Shown piece after piece: positions 22,424 to 32,612 of a DNA stretch of 64,000 bases. Every line of letters starts with the position of its first letter. Position 1 is the first letter of the stretch. A model generated the notes under the pieces. That model was not told where the DNA came from. It searched no databases and worked only from the letters and a program-made list of their open reading frames with translations. This DNA comes from Heracleum sosnowskyi (lineage: Eukaryota; Streptophyta; Magnoliopsida; Apiales; Apiaceae): contig CM061243.1 in the NCBI GenBank assembly GCA_030848705.1, positions 8,085,044-8,149,043 of the forward strand, given 5' to 3'. Made by a program: the position numbers and the translations under genes.

Positions 22424-25400
22424 ATGCAGGGCAACAGGAATAAAAGAGTCATATGGATCTTGGACAGTGGATGCTCAAGTCACATGACTGGTGATATGGC
22501 CCTGCTATCACATTTTGAGGAAAAGGCTGGCCCATCAGTAACCTTTGGAAATGACAACATTGGTTATACAATGGGATATGGCAGTGTTAAATCTGGAAAT
22601 GTCATTATTGAAGATGTAGCATTTGTTGAAGGACTGAAGCATAATCTCTTGAGTATTGGACAGTTTACCAACAGAGGCTTCAAAGTGGAATTTGATGAAG
22701 ACCTTTGTTCAATCTCAAAAAGGGAAAGTGGTGAAGTTGTTCTAACTGGTGTGAAGAAAGGAAGCTTGTTTGTAGCTAATCTTAAGGCTGCAGATAAGGG
22801 AGAAATTTGTTGTTTCTACACAAAAGCCACAAATGAGGAATTCTGGCTGTGGCACAAGAAACTGTCTCACTTGAATGTTCAGGCAATGAACTCTCTATCC
22901 AAGAGAGAACTCATCAGGGATTTGCCTACCTTGGAGTTTGTGCAAGATGGAGCATGTGAAGCTTGTCAGAAAGGGAAGATTAAAAGATCAAGTCACAAGA
23001 ACAAGTTGCTCAATACAAACTCAAAACCTCTGCAACTAATTCACATGGACTTATTTGGCCCTGTGAATGTAATGTCCCTTTCCAAAAAGAAATATGCTCT
23101 AGTGATGGTAGATGACTATTCAAGATATACTTGGGTGGAATTCCTATTCTCCAAGGATGAAGCACCCCAAGTCATAATAGAGCATATCAAGAGAGTTGAT
23201 AAAGAAGCACAAAGCACTGGTTCCTCTGTAGTTGCTTTGAGAAGTGATAATGGGACTGAGTTCAGAAATTCAACATTGTATGAGTTTTGCAAAGATAAAG
23301 GAATTTCTCAACAATTCTCAGCTCCTAGAACACCTCAACAAAATGGAGTAGTTGAGAGAAAGAATAGAACTCTCATTGAAGCTGCAAGGACAATGCTGCT
23401 GGATGCAAAGCTACCCACTAGCTTTTGGGCTGATGCTGTTAACACAGCATGCTATGTGCAAAATAGAACATTAATCAATAAGAAGTCTGGCAAAACTCCT
23501 TACTCATTAATGACTGGAAAAAGAGCATCCTTCAAGCACCTGCATGTGTTTGGAAGCAAGTGCTTTGTGATGAAAGATACCTCTGAGCATGTTGGAAAAT
23601 TTGATGCTAAGGCATTTGAAGGTATCTTCATTGGATACTCTCTGGAAAGGACAGCATACAGAGTGTTTGTACCTGAGCAACACAAAGTCATGGAAAGCAT
23701 GGATGTTACCTTTGATGACAAGAAAACTCCAGGACTGAAAACAAGTGATCAAGACAGTGTGCTATTGAGATTTGAGAATCAAGGTTATCTTGAGGATTCT
23801 GAAAGTGAAGATGAACCCCCTGTTCAAACTGTTCTAGAAAATGAAATTCTTGAAGTTGACAATCTTCTTCACACACCTGTGCAAGGATTCACAAACACAG
23901 GGGGAGAAGAAGAGAATGCAACTGTCAACCAAAATGAGATTGGAACAGTTCAAGGAAATGAACAGGGGCACACAAGGAAATGGGACAGAGCCCACACTAG
24001 GGATCAAATCATTGGAGATCCTAGTGAGGGAGTTAGAACAAGAAGGGCAACATTAAATACATGTCTGTATAGCTGCTTTCTGTCACAAGAGGAACCTAAA
24101 TTAATTGAAGAAGCTTTGAAGAATTCTGATTGGATTGTTGCCATGCAAGAAGAGTTGAATCAATTTGAGAAAAACAAAGTATGGGAACTAGTGCCACCTC
24201 CAAAAGGAAAGAATGTTATTGACACCAAATGGGTGTTCAGAAACAAGATGGATGAAGAAGGAGTGGTAGTAAGAAACAAAGCAAGGCTGGTTGCCAAAGG
24301 ATATAGTCAGCAAGAAGGCATTGACTATGATGAGACATTTGCACCTGTAGCTAGACTGGAAGCCATAAGAATCTTCCTGGCTTTTGCAGCTCACTCAGAT
24401 TTTAAGGTGTATCAAATGGATGTGAAAAGTGCATTTCTCAATGGTGATCTTGCTGAAGAAGTCTATGTGTCTCAACCACCTGGCTTTGAAAGTGAAGACT
24501 TCCCAAACTTTGTGTATAGACTGCTCAAGGCACTCTATGGACTCAAACAGGCACCAAGAGCCTGGTATGAAACTCTATCTCAATTCCTTCTTGAGCATCA
24601 ATTTACCAGGGGTACAATTGACAAAACCCTATTCTTCAAGAAGCATGGAAATGATATCATTCTTGTTCAAATCTATGTGGATGATATCATCTTTGGCTCT
24701 TCAAATGAAAAACTCTGTGAAAGGTTCTCTAAGTTGATGCAAAGTAAATATGAGATGAGTATGATGGGAGAGCTAACCTACTTCCTAGGCCTGCAAGTAC
24801 ATCAAAGGGAGGATGGCATCTTTATAAACCAATCCAAGTATGTCAAGGATCTTTTAAAGAAATATGGTTTAGAAGAGTCATCCCCAGCTAAAACTCCTAT
24901 GTCTACTGCAATCAAGCTGGATGAAGACAAGAAAGGCAAGAGAGTTGATATCAAGGTCTATAGAGGAATGGTTGGATCCCTACTCTATCTCACAGCTAGC
25001 AGGCCAGACATCATGTTTGCCACATGCCTTTGTGCAAGGTTCCAGTCTGATCCCAAGGAATCTCACATGATGGCCATCAAAAGAATTTTCAAATATCTGA
25101 AGGGGACTCCTAATCTTGGGCTATGGTATCCAAAGGGCACTGGGTTCAACCTGGTTGGTTACACAGATTCAGATTATGCTGGATGCAGGATTGACAGGAA
25201 GAGCACCTCTGGAAGCTGTCAATTCCTAGGTCAAAGGTTAGTGTCCTGGTTTAGTAAGAAACAACAGTCCACAGCAACATCCACAGCTGAGGCTGAATAT
25301 ATTGCTGCTGGAAGTTGCTGTGCTCAATTGCTTTGGATTAGAAATCAACTCATGGATTATGGACTAGTGTTAGAACACATTCCTCTGATGTGTGATAATA

Positions 25401-25633
25401 CTAGTGCAATATCCATTGTAGCCAATCCTGTTAATCATTCTACTACAAAGCACATTGAGATCAGGTACCATTTCATTAGGGAACATGCTGCAAATGGTAC
25501 CATAGAAGTCTCCTATGTTCCAACTGAGAAACAATTAGCTGACATATTTACTAAACCTCTGAATGAAGCAGTCTTCAACAGACTTGTGAGTGAAATTGGA
25601 ATGCTCAATCCTTCATTCAGTTGTTCTAAGTAA
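22424..25633 (+). CDS. pol: Pol polyprotein of Sirevirus element 1
   Basis: 1069 residues. Domains in order: aspartic protease (DSGCSSHMTG, near residue 14), integrase zinc region (WHKKLSHLN...CEACQKGK, about 143-186), integrase core with the DDE residues in HMDLFGP, RSDNGTEFRN and NGVVERKNRT, reverse transcriptase (from DTKWVFRNK, catalytic YVDDIIFGS near 751) and RNase H (TDSDYAGCRIDRKS near 914, then STAEAEY and QLADIFTKPL). All catalytic motifs are intact. The start shown is an ATG directly preceded by a TGA in the same frame, so Pol is not made by simple read-through of the gag TAG. How Pol is expressed is treated under findings. Confidence 0.95.
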   Translation: MQGNRNKRVIWILDSGCSSHMTGDMALLSHFEEKAGPSVTFGNDNIGYTMGYGSVKSGNVIIEDVAFVEGLKHNLLSIGQFTNRGFKVEFDEDLCSISKRESGEVVLTGVKKGSLFVANLKAADKGEICCFYTKATNEEFWLWHKKLSHLNVQAMNSLSKRELIRDLPTLEFVQDGACEACQKGKIKRSSHKNKLLNTNSKPLQLIHMDLFGPVNVMSLSKKKYALVMVDDYSRYTWVEFLFSKDEAPQVIIEHIKRVDKEAQSTGSSVVALRSDNGTEFRNSTLYEFCKDKGISQQFSAPRTPQQNGVVERKNRTLIEAARTMLLDAKLPTSFWADAVNTACYVQNRTLINKKSGKTPYSLMTGKRASFKHLHVFGSKCFVMKDTSEHVGKFDAKAFEGIFIGYSLERTAYRVFVPEQHKVMESMDVTFDDKKTPGLKTSDQDSVLLRFENQGYLEDSESEDEPPVQTVLENEILEVDNLLHTPVQGFTNTGGEEENATVNQNEIGTVQGNEQGHTRKWDRAHTRDQIIGDPSEGVRTRRATLNTCLYSCFLSQEEPKLIEEALKNSDWIVAMQEELNQFEKNKVWELVPPPKGKNVIDTKWVFRNKMDEEGVVVRNKARLVAKGYSQQEGIDYDETFAPVARLEAIRIFLAFAAHSDFKVYQMDVKSAFLNGDLAEEVYVSQPPGFESEDFPNFVYRLLKALYGLKQAPRAWYETLSQFLLEHQFTRGTIDKTLFFKKHGNDIILVQIYVDDIIFGSSNEKLCERFSKLMQSKYEMSMMGELTYFLGLQVHQREDGIFINQSKYVKDLLKKYGLEESSPAKTPMSTAIKLDEDKKGKRVDIKVYRGMVGSLLYLTASRPDIMFATCLCARFQSDPKESHMMAIKRIFKYLKGTPNLGLWYPKGTGFNLVGYTDSDYAGCRIDRKSTSGSCQFLGQRLVSWFSKKQQSTATSTAEAEYIAAGSCCAQLLWIRNQLMDYGLVLEHIPLMCDNTSAISIVANPVNHSTTKHIEIRYHFIREHAANGTIEVSYVPTEKQLADIFTKPLNEAVFNRLVSEIGMLNPSFSCSK

Positions 25634-26238
25634 ATATGCTGGTTAATAATTGCAGCAGTAAATTTTCACTGTATTTAAATGATCTATTTGTTTGGAGTGA
25701 AAATTAGCTGAGATATGATTTATAAATATTTCAGTATTTTACTGCATATTTTTCAAAATCATATTTGTTAGTGGAGTTGTGAGTTTTTGAGACATCTCGA
25801 TATAGATGATTTTCAGAGTTCACGACATAGTTCAAATTAAACAGACTTATATCGCAAACTGTTGAGATTGAGAGACTTCGCGACATAGTTCATTTCATGA
25901 GTTTGCGACATAGTTAATTTTATGACTTCGCGACTTAGAATAACTATATCGACAAGTCTCCATAGTTGACAGAATCTTGATTTAAATTAATTTTATTTCA
26001 AAATTTGATAAAAGTCTGACAAATTGCTTAAAATTCCTAAAAGAGAGCTTTAGACAGGGTATTTCTACTATATCGCAAAGTCTCCCCGATCCTTTCATTT
26101 TGAAGACTTTGCGACATAGTTCATTGTTGAGACTATGCGATATACTTTGCAAGACTTTGCGGTACAGGCCACTTTTGACTTCGCGACATACAGATAGACT
26201 GTACACATTCATAACTCCATATCGCAGTGTCTCTATCA
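25634..26238 (+). promoter_or_regulatory. pol-ORF3 spacer with reverse-complement LTR motif
   Basis: A 0.6-kb non-coding spacer. Between 25800 and 26230 the motif GACTT(C/T)GCGACATAG and variants recur about ten times, mostly as the reverse complement of the LTR motif CTATGTCGCGAAGTC, with a few copies in LTR sense (25943, 26069). The spacer leads into a TATA-like element in front of ORF3. Confidence 0.8.
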
Positions 26239-26351
26239 TATAAATACCTTTTTCTAACCGTTTGCAACTTTTCATCTTGTCTATTGCTCTCAAACTTTCT
26301 AACCTAAGCACAAATTCTCTACTCTCTTTCTTACTCTCTCTCTCTCTTGAA
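26239..26351 (+). promoter_or_regulatory. putative ORF3 promoter and 5' leader of element 1
   Basis: CATATAAATACC at 26238-26249 is a good TATA box. About 30-100 bases downstream comes a pyrimidine-rich leader (CTCTCTTTCTTACTCTCTCTC, about 26321-26347), like the Y patch and leader of plant promoters, and then the ORF3 ATG at 26352. Element 2 has the same arrangement upstream of its ORF3. Confidence 0.55.
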
Positions 26352-29300
26352 ATGGCACCCAAATCTCAAACAGTATCATCCTCTATTCCTTTAACCATCC
26401 CCAAAGAAACAAATCTTCTCACCATTCCCTCTGAGGCTGAGGCTAAACCCAGGTACAAGTGTTTTGTACGGTTCCTGAACGATTCCTACCTCAGCCAAGC
26501 CCTAACCTTGAACCCCACGTTGTATGTTGATGTATTGGAAGGATTTTGGCGAACGGCGTTGGTTTCTACAATGGCCAGGGAAGATGGAACTTCGTTCCAG
26601 GAGATAGCTTGTTCAATTGGAGGCAAACACTTCCAGTTTGGGGAGAAGGAGATAAATGAAGCATTAGGGTTCAAGGTGGAGGGTCATGACCAAGAAGCTA
26701 CTGATGCTCAAATAGTAGACTTCATGACCTTCATTCAGTATGCTGATGAGATAGATACTGGAAAGCTGAATAAGAAGTTTGTAAGAAGGGAGTGGTCATT
26801 TCTATTTGATGCATTCCAGAAGGTGTTCCTTTGCAGAAAGATAGGATGGGACCATATCAGTCACATTGCTGTGAAGCTGGCCTATTCCCTAGCCTACAAT
26901 CAGGAAATCAATGTTGGCGCAATAATCCTCACGGAATTGACTCAAAGGCTAGGGAGGACAGTCCGTGGAAGAGGTAATGACATCTTTTACCCTCGCTTTC
27001 TTCAAGTTATTTTAAATTATCTTGATGCTAATGTCCATGACTTGGAGGGTATTAATAAATCAAAGATGGCTTATTCCAAGTCCATGTCCAAGATTCTGTT
27101 TGGTTCATTGGACACAAGGAATCAAGTGGATGTGATCTTGAGTGTGACCCCGCATATGCAGGACACATTCGCGTCTTATCCACTTGATAAGCCCATATAC
27201 CATGCTCTTTCCTGGACAGGGGAGGCTGAGACTGAAGGAGCATCACAGTCTAACCCAAGCCTCCCTATCCCATCCAGCAACCCCACTGTAAACACCACTG
27301 TAGAGGCTAGTCAGCCAAGTGCATCAATCTCTCAAAAGGTTGATGTTACTAAAAAGAAGAAGAAGAGAACCCTAGCTATTATCCATGAATCTGTAGAGCT
27401 AGAAAGTGAGATTCCTGAGTCACCTCTCACCAGACCAAAGAAGAAATCAAAATCTAAAGCTACCACTGAATCCTCCCAACAGGATTCAGATGTGGAAAAA
27501 GGGGTACACCTGCTACTGTCTATGGCCTCTCAACAGGTCATGGGCATTGAAAAGAGCAGCCTCCCCATTGCAAGTTGTAACGAGTCTGCACAGGGTCAAG
27601 ACCTCACTCTTGACCCTAGGAGTGATAAGGGTGATCAAACACTAAGTGGAGAGCACATCAATGTTGAAACTCCTCCTATTTCTCAGGGGGAGTTGCCAAA
27701 ATCTAATCTGAACCCCACTTCTCTCTCAGATTCTTCCACTAAAATTTCTTCTGACCAAGAGAGTCATTCTCATGACAATCTTGCCCTTGATCAATCACAA
27801 TCCCGCCCTGTGATTGAGCCAACTTCAAGTGACATGGTGCTTGACACTGTGCTCACCACTCAGGACCCACATTCCGTTGGTCAGGGAATGCATGCTGAGG
27901 CATATCCTAATGACACCAACACAAACATGGAGGATTCACCAGTTTTCACTGGAGACTCTGTGCCAAATTCTCCCATCCTTAAGGATGTGGAAATGTCTTC
28001 ACAGACATATAGGGCTGATGTTGTAACACATCCCATTTCAATGGAGACAACATCAGACCCTACAGCCATTCCAAGGCTGGAGGAGACTCAAACTCACACA
28101 TCTCATGAAGTGCCTAGCACTAGCTCTCACTTGGCTCAGGCCACAATGTCAGAATGGCTGAAGCCTGTGCACCATGACAGGCCTTCAGGATCATCATCTG
28201 TGCCCTCACACTTGACAGAGGAAGCCATTCACAATCTTAATGTGGCACAGATTGATGAGTTCTCAAAGATAGCTCAACATCTCCTCACCTCCAACCTTCC
28301 AAATGCTGATTATGAAGCTATTCTGCTATGCCATAAGGAGGACGTTGAAGCTCAACAGGAGAAGATTGTGAATGAAGCTGAACCAGAGGGAAATGTGGAT
28401 GCCTGGTTGGATTCTAAGAGGACTGTAAATCTCAAGGATGCTCTAGCTTTTGTGAGAGAAGAATACCTCACTTCTCTGGGCTCCAATGCTAAGGATCTTT
28501 CTCCTGTTGCCATCTATGAGGCTGTAAATGATGTGTACAAGAACCAGTTGAAGGCTCTGCATTATCTTGGGAAAGGGCTTCAATCAGAGATTTCTTCAAT
28601 TCAGGAGGAGACAGACAGATCCCTCACAAAGCTCAGAAACTCTTATCTCTCTGATTTTCCCAAGGTGGATGGTATCCTCAAAGAAGTCCAGAAAACCTCC
28701 ACAAATGTGTCTATGATGGATGTGACTCTTGCCATGGTCACAGACAACATCAAGAAACTGGCTTCTACACTGGAAAATCAAGCAAAAACTACCATCACCA
28801 CCAATGCTATGTTGAATGTCATGTGGAAAAATCAGTATGGTGATAAGCTGGTGGATGAAGTCCCTCTGTCAGACATCTCCAAATATGACTTTGCCAGGGT
28901 CAAAGATCAATCTCTAAACTCCTTCAAGTCTCAACAATTATTCTCCAAGGTGGATGGCTTAGAAAGAGAAGTGGCCTCTCTCAAGGATGAAAACAGAATG
29001 CTATCTACATCTCTAAGCCACCTCAATGCCAAACTAGATGATCAAGGCACCAACACAACAAACATTTTGCTGGTGCAGCAACAAATGATGACTTCAATGA
29101 TGAGATCCATGAACCTGCCTATTCCTGGGGAAGCTCAAGACATTTTGTCTGATCCCAAGCCTAAGGGGGAGAAAGGAAAGGAGGTCAATGTGAAAAAGAA
29201 AGGGGGAGCACCTGCCAAGCAGTCAAAACTTAAGGGCAAGCTCATTGAAGAGACAATAAAGCCAATCAATCTTCCCCCTGTAGAAGTCATCAATGCACAA

Positions 29301-31127
29301 GGTCAGAAAAGCACAGTCACCACAACATTCTATCCATCCACAATGCCTAAAGACATCGCAACCCCTCAACCTGCTATACCTACTCCAATTGCTAAACCTA
29401 CCCAAGCTACACTTATCACTGAGGCCAAGCTACAGGAAGTTGCCAACTCTAACATCTATCATGATGAGGCATTCCTGGAGTTTCTGAAAGCCACCTACAA
29501 GAATGCTCAAGGAGATGCACAAGTGTACAGAAAGAAGCTCAGGGAAAGTATCAAGTACTTCACAGTTGCAGTAAAGAAAATCAGGGATGTTTATCTGAGA
29601 GAAATAATCATGGTGTGCAAGGACAACTGCTTGTGGCACTTAGCATTTCAAACTCTAGAGAAACTGAGGTTTACTGAAGTGTCAATAATTCTGGAGTTGA
29701 TTGAAAAGAGTGGGGCTAACAATGAAAGTCTTTATAATGACTTGGAGATGGACCAAAATCAAAGACTGCCTGAGGTCATACCCAAGCCAAGGACAGTAAT
29801 TTTTCAAAGTCTATCCAAAGTCAGAAGTATTGACCAACTAGTCATTCCCAAAGATCTGCAAATGAAGAATAATACAAAGATCAATCAGGTGCTGCAAATG
29901 CTGAGAGCAAAGAAAGGAGTCAAGACAGCAGAGGAATTAGAGATGATTAACATTCTACAATCTTTTCTGATTCATGGTGTTCTGCCAGAATCTATCAAAG
30001 AAAAGAACAAGAAGAAGGATGGGGAGGATGATGATGAGGAGAAAACCCACAGGAGGAGATCTCATGACACAAAGGGGGCAAAGGAGACAGTCAAGAGAAC
30101 TAGGAGTGGAACTCAGCAAGTCAAGGACATTGCTGGCAGTACTTTAACCAAAACACAAGACTCTGAGTCTAGGGTGAGTACTGTTAGTAATGATCCTCCA
30201 AAATCAGTATCTAAGACTTCTGAACCTGAGTTGCCACAGAAGAAGGGTGAAGCCACAAAAGAAAAATCAAGAAAACACATCCACAAGGTCACAGCCAGTG
30301 GAGTGTTGCAGTGGATTAAGGGCAAAGGAATGAAGCTACTTCCAAATGATGTGGCAGTAAAGACAAAGTCACCTTGTTCCAGAAAGGTACCTCTTGTGAG
30401 GCATATGAAGATCAAGAGTGTACCCAAAAGAATAAGGATAACAAAGAAAACTGGAAAACTCACAAATGTTGTTGGCATCCATGTGTTTCCACTTGATGAA
30501 GACTATGATGAAGATGCCCTAGCATTTTTGAGAGCTCAAAGAATCTTTGAAGTAAAGGTGAAGCTAGATCATCTAGAGATCAAGTACACTGATGGAAGAG
30601 AAAGGATAATGAAGCAAGGAGGCTGGCAATACTTCTATAAGTATGAGCTTGAAAGGATAAATGCTTTACTAAATTTTGAAGAAAAAGAAGAAAGGACATG
30701 GAAGATAGATATTGCCAGGTTCTTGAAACTGCATGCTGATTATGAAGAAGACATGAGGAAAGAGAATGAAGAGAAGAAGATACAGAGAGAAAAAGAAATG
30801 GCTGAGATGGAGGAGAGGGCTAAAGAGCTAAGGCAGAAAGGGTTGTGCAGGGTCAAGCAAAATCCTTACATTGTGGAGTACAAAAACTCACATGGAGGTC
30901 AAAGCAAAATAAGGATGGAGTTTCTTGATTCCTATGTAGAAAGTGCACTCAAGGCTGCAATTGATGACTTGGAAGGCTCACCTCTCATTGAAGAACTGAT
31001 TGCAAGAGAAGAACTTCAAGAAGCCATCATAGACTTGAAGAGAAAAGAAGAGATAAGGAAAAAGAAGATATATGATGATTTGCTAGAGAAGCAATTGGAA
31101 GCTGAAGCTGTTGAGCAACAAAAGTAA
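26352..31127 (+). CDS. Sirevirus ORF3 protein of element 1 (so-called env-like)
   Basis: 1591 residues from the first ATG (MAPKSQ). Residues about 30-260 form a domain also present in ORF3 of element 2 (RREWSFLFDAFQKVF, then YPRFLQVILNYL). Lysine-arginine clusters follow near 333 (KKKKKR) and 360 (RPKKKSKSK). The middle is long, acidic, Ser/Thr/Pro-rich and probably disordered; coiled-coil stretches follow (about 760-1010) and the C-terminus is highly charged and helical. I see no signal peptide, transmembrane segment or cysteine-rich ectodomain, so the usual label envelope-like is not supported. The basic clusters suggest a nuclear protein. The frame is intact. Function unknown. Confidence 0.85.
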   Translation: MAPKSQTVSSSIPLTIPKETNLLTIPSEAEAKPRYKCFVRFLNDSYLSQALTLNPTLYVDVLEGFWRTALVSTMAREDGTSFQEIACSIGGKHFQFGEKEINEALGFKVEGHDQEATDAQIVDFMTFIQYADEIDTGKLNKKFVRREWSFLFDAFQKVFLCRKIGWDHISHIAVKLAYSLAYNQEINVGAIILTELTQRLGRTVRGRGNDIFYPRFLQVILNYLDANVHDLEGINKSKMAYSKSMSKILFGSLDTRNQVDVILSVTPHMQDTFASYPLDKPIYHALSWTGEAETEGASQSNPSLPIPSSNPTVNTTVEASQPSASISQKVDVTKKKKKRTLAIIHESVELESEIPESPLTRPKKKSKSKATTESSQQDSDVEKGVHLLLSMASQQVMGIEKSSLPIASCNESAQGQDLTLDPRSDKGDQTLSGEHINVETPPISQGELPKSNLNPTSLSDSSTKISSDQESHSHDNLALDQSQSRPVIEPTSSDMVLDTVLTTQDPHSVGQGMHAEAYPNDTNTNMEDSPVFTGDSVPNSPILKDVEMSSQTYRADVVTHPISMETTSDPTAIPRLEETQTHTSHEVPSTSSHLAQATMSEWLKPVHHDRPSGSSSVPSHLTEEAIHNLNVAQIDEFSKIAQHLLTSNLPNADYEAILLCHKEDVEAQQEKIVNEAEPEGNVDAWLDSKRTVNLKDALAFVREEYLTSLGSNAKDLSPVAIYEAVNDVYKNQLKALHYLGKGLQSEISSIQEETDRSLTKLRNSYLSDFPKVDGILKEVQKTSTNVSMMDVTLAMVTDNIKKLASTLENQAKTTITTNAMLNVMWKNQYGDKLVDEVPLSDISKYDFARVKDQSLNSFKSQQLFSKVDGLEREVASLKDENRMLSTSLSHLNAKLDDQGTNTTNILLVQQQMMTSMMRSMNLPIPGEAQDILSDPKPKGEKGKEVNVKKKGGAPAKQSKLKGKLIEETIKPINLPPVEVINAQGQKSTVTTTFYPSTMPKDIATPQPAIPTPIAKPTQATLITEAKLQEVANSNIYHDEAFLEFLKATYKNAQGDAQVYRKKLRESIKYFTVAVKKIRDVYLREIIMVCKDNCLWHLAFQTLEKLRFTEVSIILELIEKSGANNESLYNDLEMDQNQRLPEVIPKPRTVIFQSLSKVRSIDQLVIPKDLQMKNNTKINQVLQMLRAKKGVKTAEELEMINILQSFLIHGVLPESIKEKNKKKDGEDDDEEKTHRRRSHDTKGAKETVKRTRSGTQQVKDIAGSTLTKTQDSESRVSTVSNDPPKSVSKTSEPELPQKKGEATKEKSRKHIHKVTASGVLQWIKGKGMKLLPNDVAVKTKSPCSRKVPLVRHMKIKSVPKRIRITKKTGKLTNVVGIHVFPLDEDYDEDALAFLRAQRIFEVKVKLDHLEIKYTDGRERIMKQGGWQYFYKYELERINALLNFEEKEERTWKIDIARFLKLHADYEEDMRKENEEKKIQREKEMAEMEERAKELRQKGLCRVKQNPYIVEYKNSHGGQSKIRMEFLDSYVESALKAAIDDLEGSPLIEELIAREELQEAIIDLKRKEEIRKKKIYDDLLEKQLEAEAVEQQK

Positions 31128-31266
31128 TCTGTAAGCTTTCAATTTTTCTATGTAATCAAATTTCTGATCTCAAGGTTCATGAATTGTCCTCTCTGTTACT
31201 AAATTTCCTTTTATGTAAGTTAGGCTTGTTATCAGACATGAAATTGTGCCTAAGGATCTTACTCAC

Positions 31267-31280
31267 AATTTGGGGGAGAT
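31267..31280 (+). promoter_or_regulatory. polypurine tract of element 1
   Basis: AATTTGGGGGAGAT immediately before the 3' LTR, the primer site for plus-strand DNA synthesis. Confidence 0.85.
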
Positions 31281-32607
31281 TGTTAGGCTCAAGACATGTC
31301 TGAATACCACTATTAACAAGCCTACACTATGTGACTATGTCACATTACAGGACCTAGTGATTTCTATCACTGGGATATAGTATAGGTCTCTAAATGTACT
31401 TGTCTTGTTTTCATGGACAATAGCTTTATCATGTATGCTCAGATTTATAATGAGCTTAGTAAAGTTTCTTGCATCTAGAATGTATATAGGCCATTGAATA
31501 ATTATCCTGGTAGAAGTTCAGAAGTGTTCATGCAGCAGGATAGAGTTGAATAAGGCTATGAAGAAATAAGTTGCAGAAATTTGTTTAAGGCATTATATAG
31601 CAAAGTCAAAAGAAAGCTATGTCGTGAAGTCACCAATATCCATGTCGTGAAGTACTATATCGCATAGTCCATTTTGTACTATGTCGAGAAGTCCTCAAGA
31701 CACATGTCGTGAAGTGTTGAAGTCAGCAAAGTCAAAAGAGCCTAGATCGTGAAGTCCTCAAATGACCTATGTCGCATAGTCATCAAATGACCTATGTCGC
31801 ATAGTCATCAAATGACCTATGTCGCATAGTCATCAAATGACCTATGTCGCATAGTCATCAAATGACCTATGTCGCATAGTCATCAAATGACCTATGTCGC
31901 ATAGTCATCAAATGACCTATGTCGCAAAGTCTTCAAAGGCTATATCGCGTAGTCCTCACAAGGGAGATCGCGAAGTCAGGGATAAAGTGGAGTTCACGAT
32001 ATCAACACTTAGCCGTTTATAACAAGACAAATCAAGGTACAGAACCAAGAATCAAAGGAGACAAATACTGAAGCATTTGTTCTGGCAAGGTGGTCCAAAG
32101 AACAGATGGCAAATCTACAGCTAAACTTGGAGAGAAAGATAAGAGACAAGCAGCTACAGAAACGGGAAAGACTCCGAAAAGCAGGTGGTCCTTCCTGACA
32201 CAGTGAACTTCTTATGGCAGGACAAGTTGGACCTTCAGAAGTGGTAGCTGTGTAATATTGTGTGTGCCTAGTTTGTATAGGTGAATATATATATCGTGCA
32301 CACACAACTGTAAGCTGTAAGAGAGATACACATAGTTATTTGCTAAGCTCTTTTCTCTGTAAGCAAGCAAGTTCAAACTGTTCTTGTTTAGAAGCCAGAA
32401 ATTCGATTGTGAATTTCCTGGAAAGCTGTAGTATTTAATTTGCTTATACAAAGTAGATTAAAGTGATTGTGTGTGTTATTTACTTTCTGCATATTACATA
32501 TCATAATCACATACAGTTGTTTACTTAGTTATCAAGAATCGAAAAATATATCAAACTATCCATTCACCCCCCCTCTGTCTAGTTTCTAGTGGTATTCATT
32601 TCTAACA
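31281..32607 (+). repeat. 3' LTR of element 1
   Basis: 1327 bp, the same length as the 5' LTR and differing from it at one position that I found (31350). It has the same seven-copy 25-bp array. Confidence 0.95.
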
Positions 32608-32612
32608 CTTTA

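Larger units (their letters stand above)
18570..32607 (+). mobile_element. complete Sirevirus-type Ty1/copia retrotransposon (element 1)
   Basis: 14,038 bp, flanked by the 5-bp duplication CTTTA (18565-18569 and 32608-32612). Order: LTR, primer-binding site, gag, pol, spacer, ORF3, polypurine tract, LTR. The large gag, the pol order protease-integrase-RT-RNase H and a third ORF after pol are features of Sireviruses. All three frames are open and the two LTRs differ at one position that I found (18639 T, 31350 G), so the insertion is very young. It entered the LTR of the older copia element. Confidence 0.95.
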
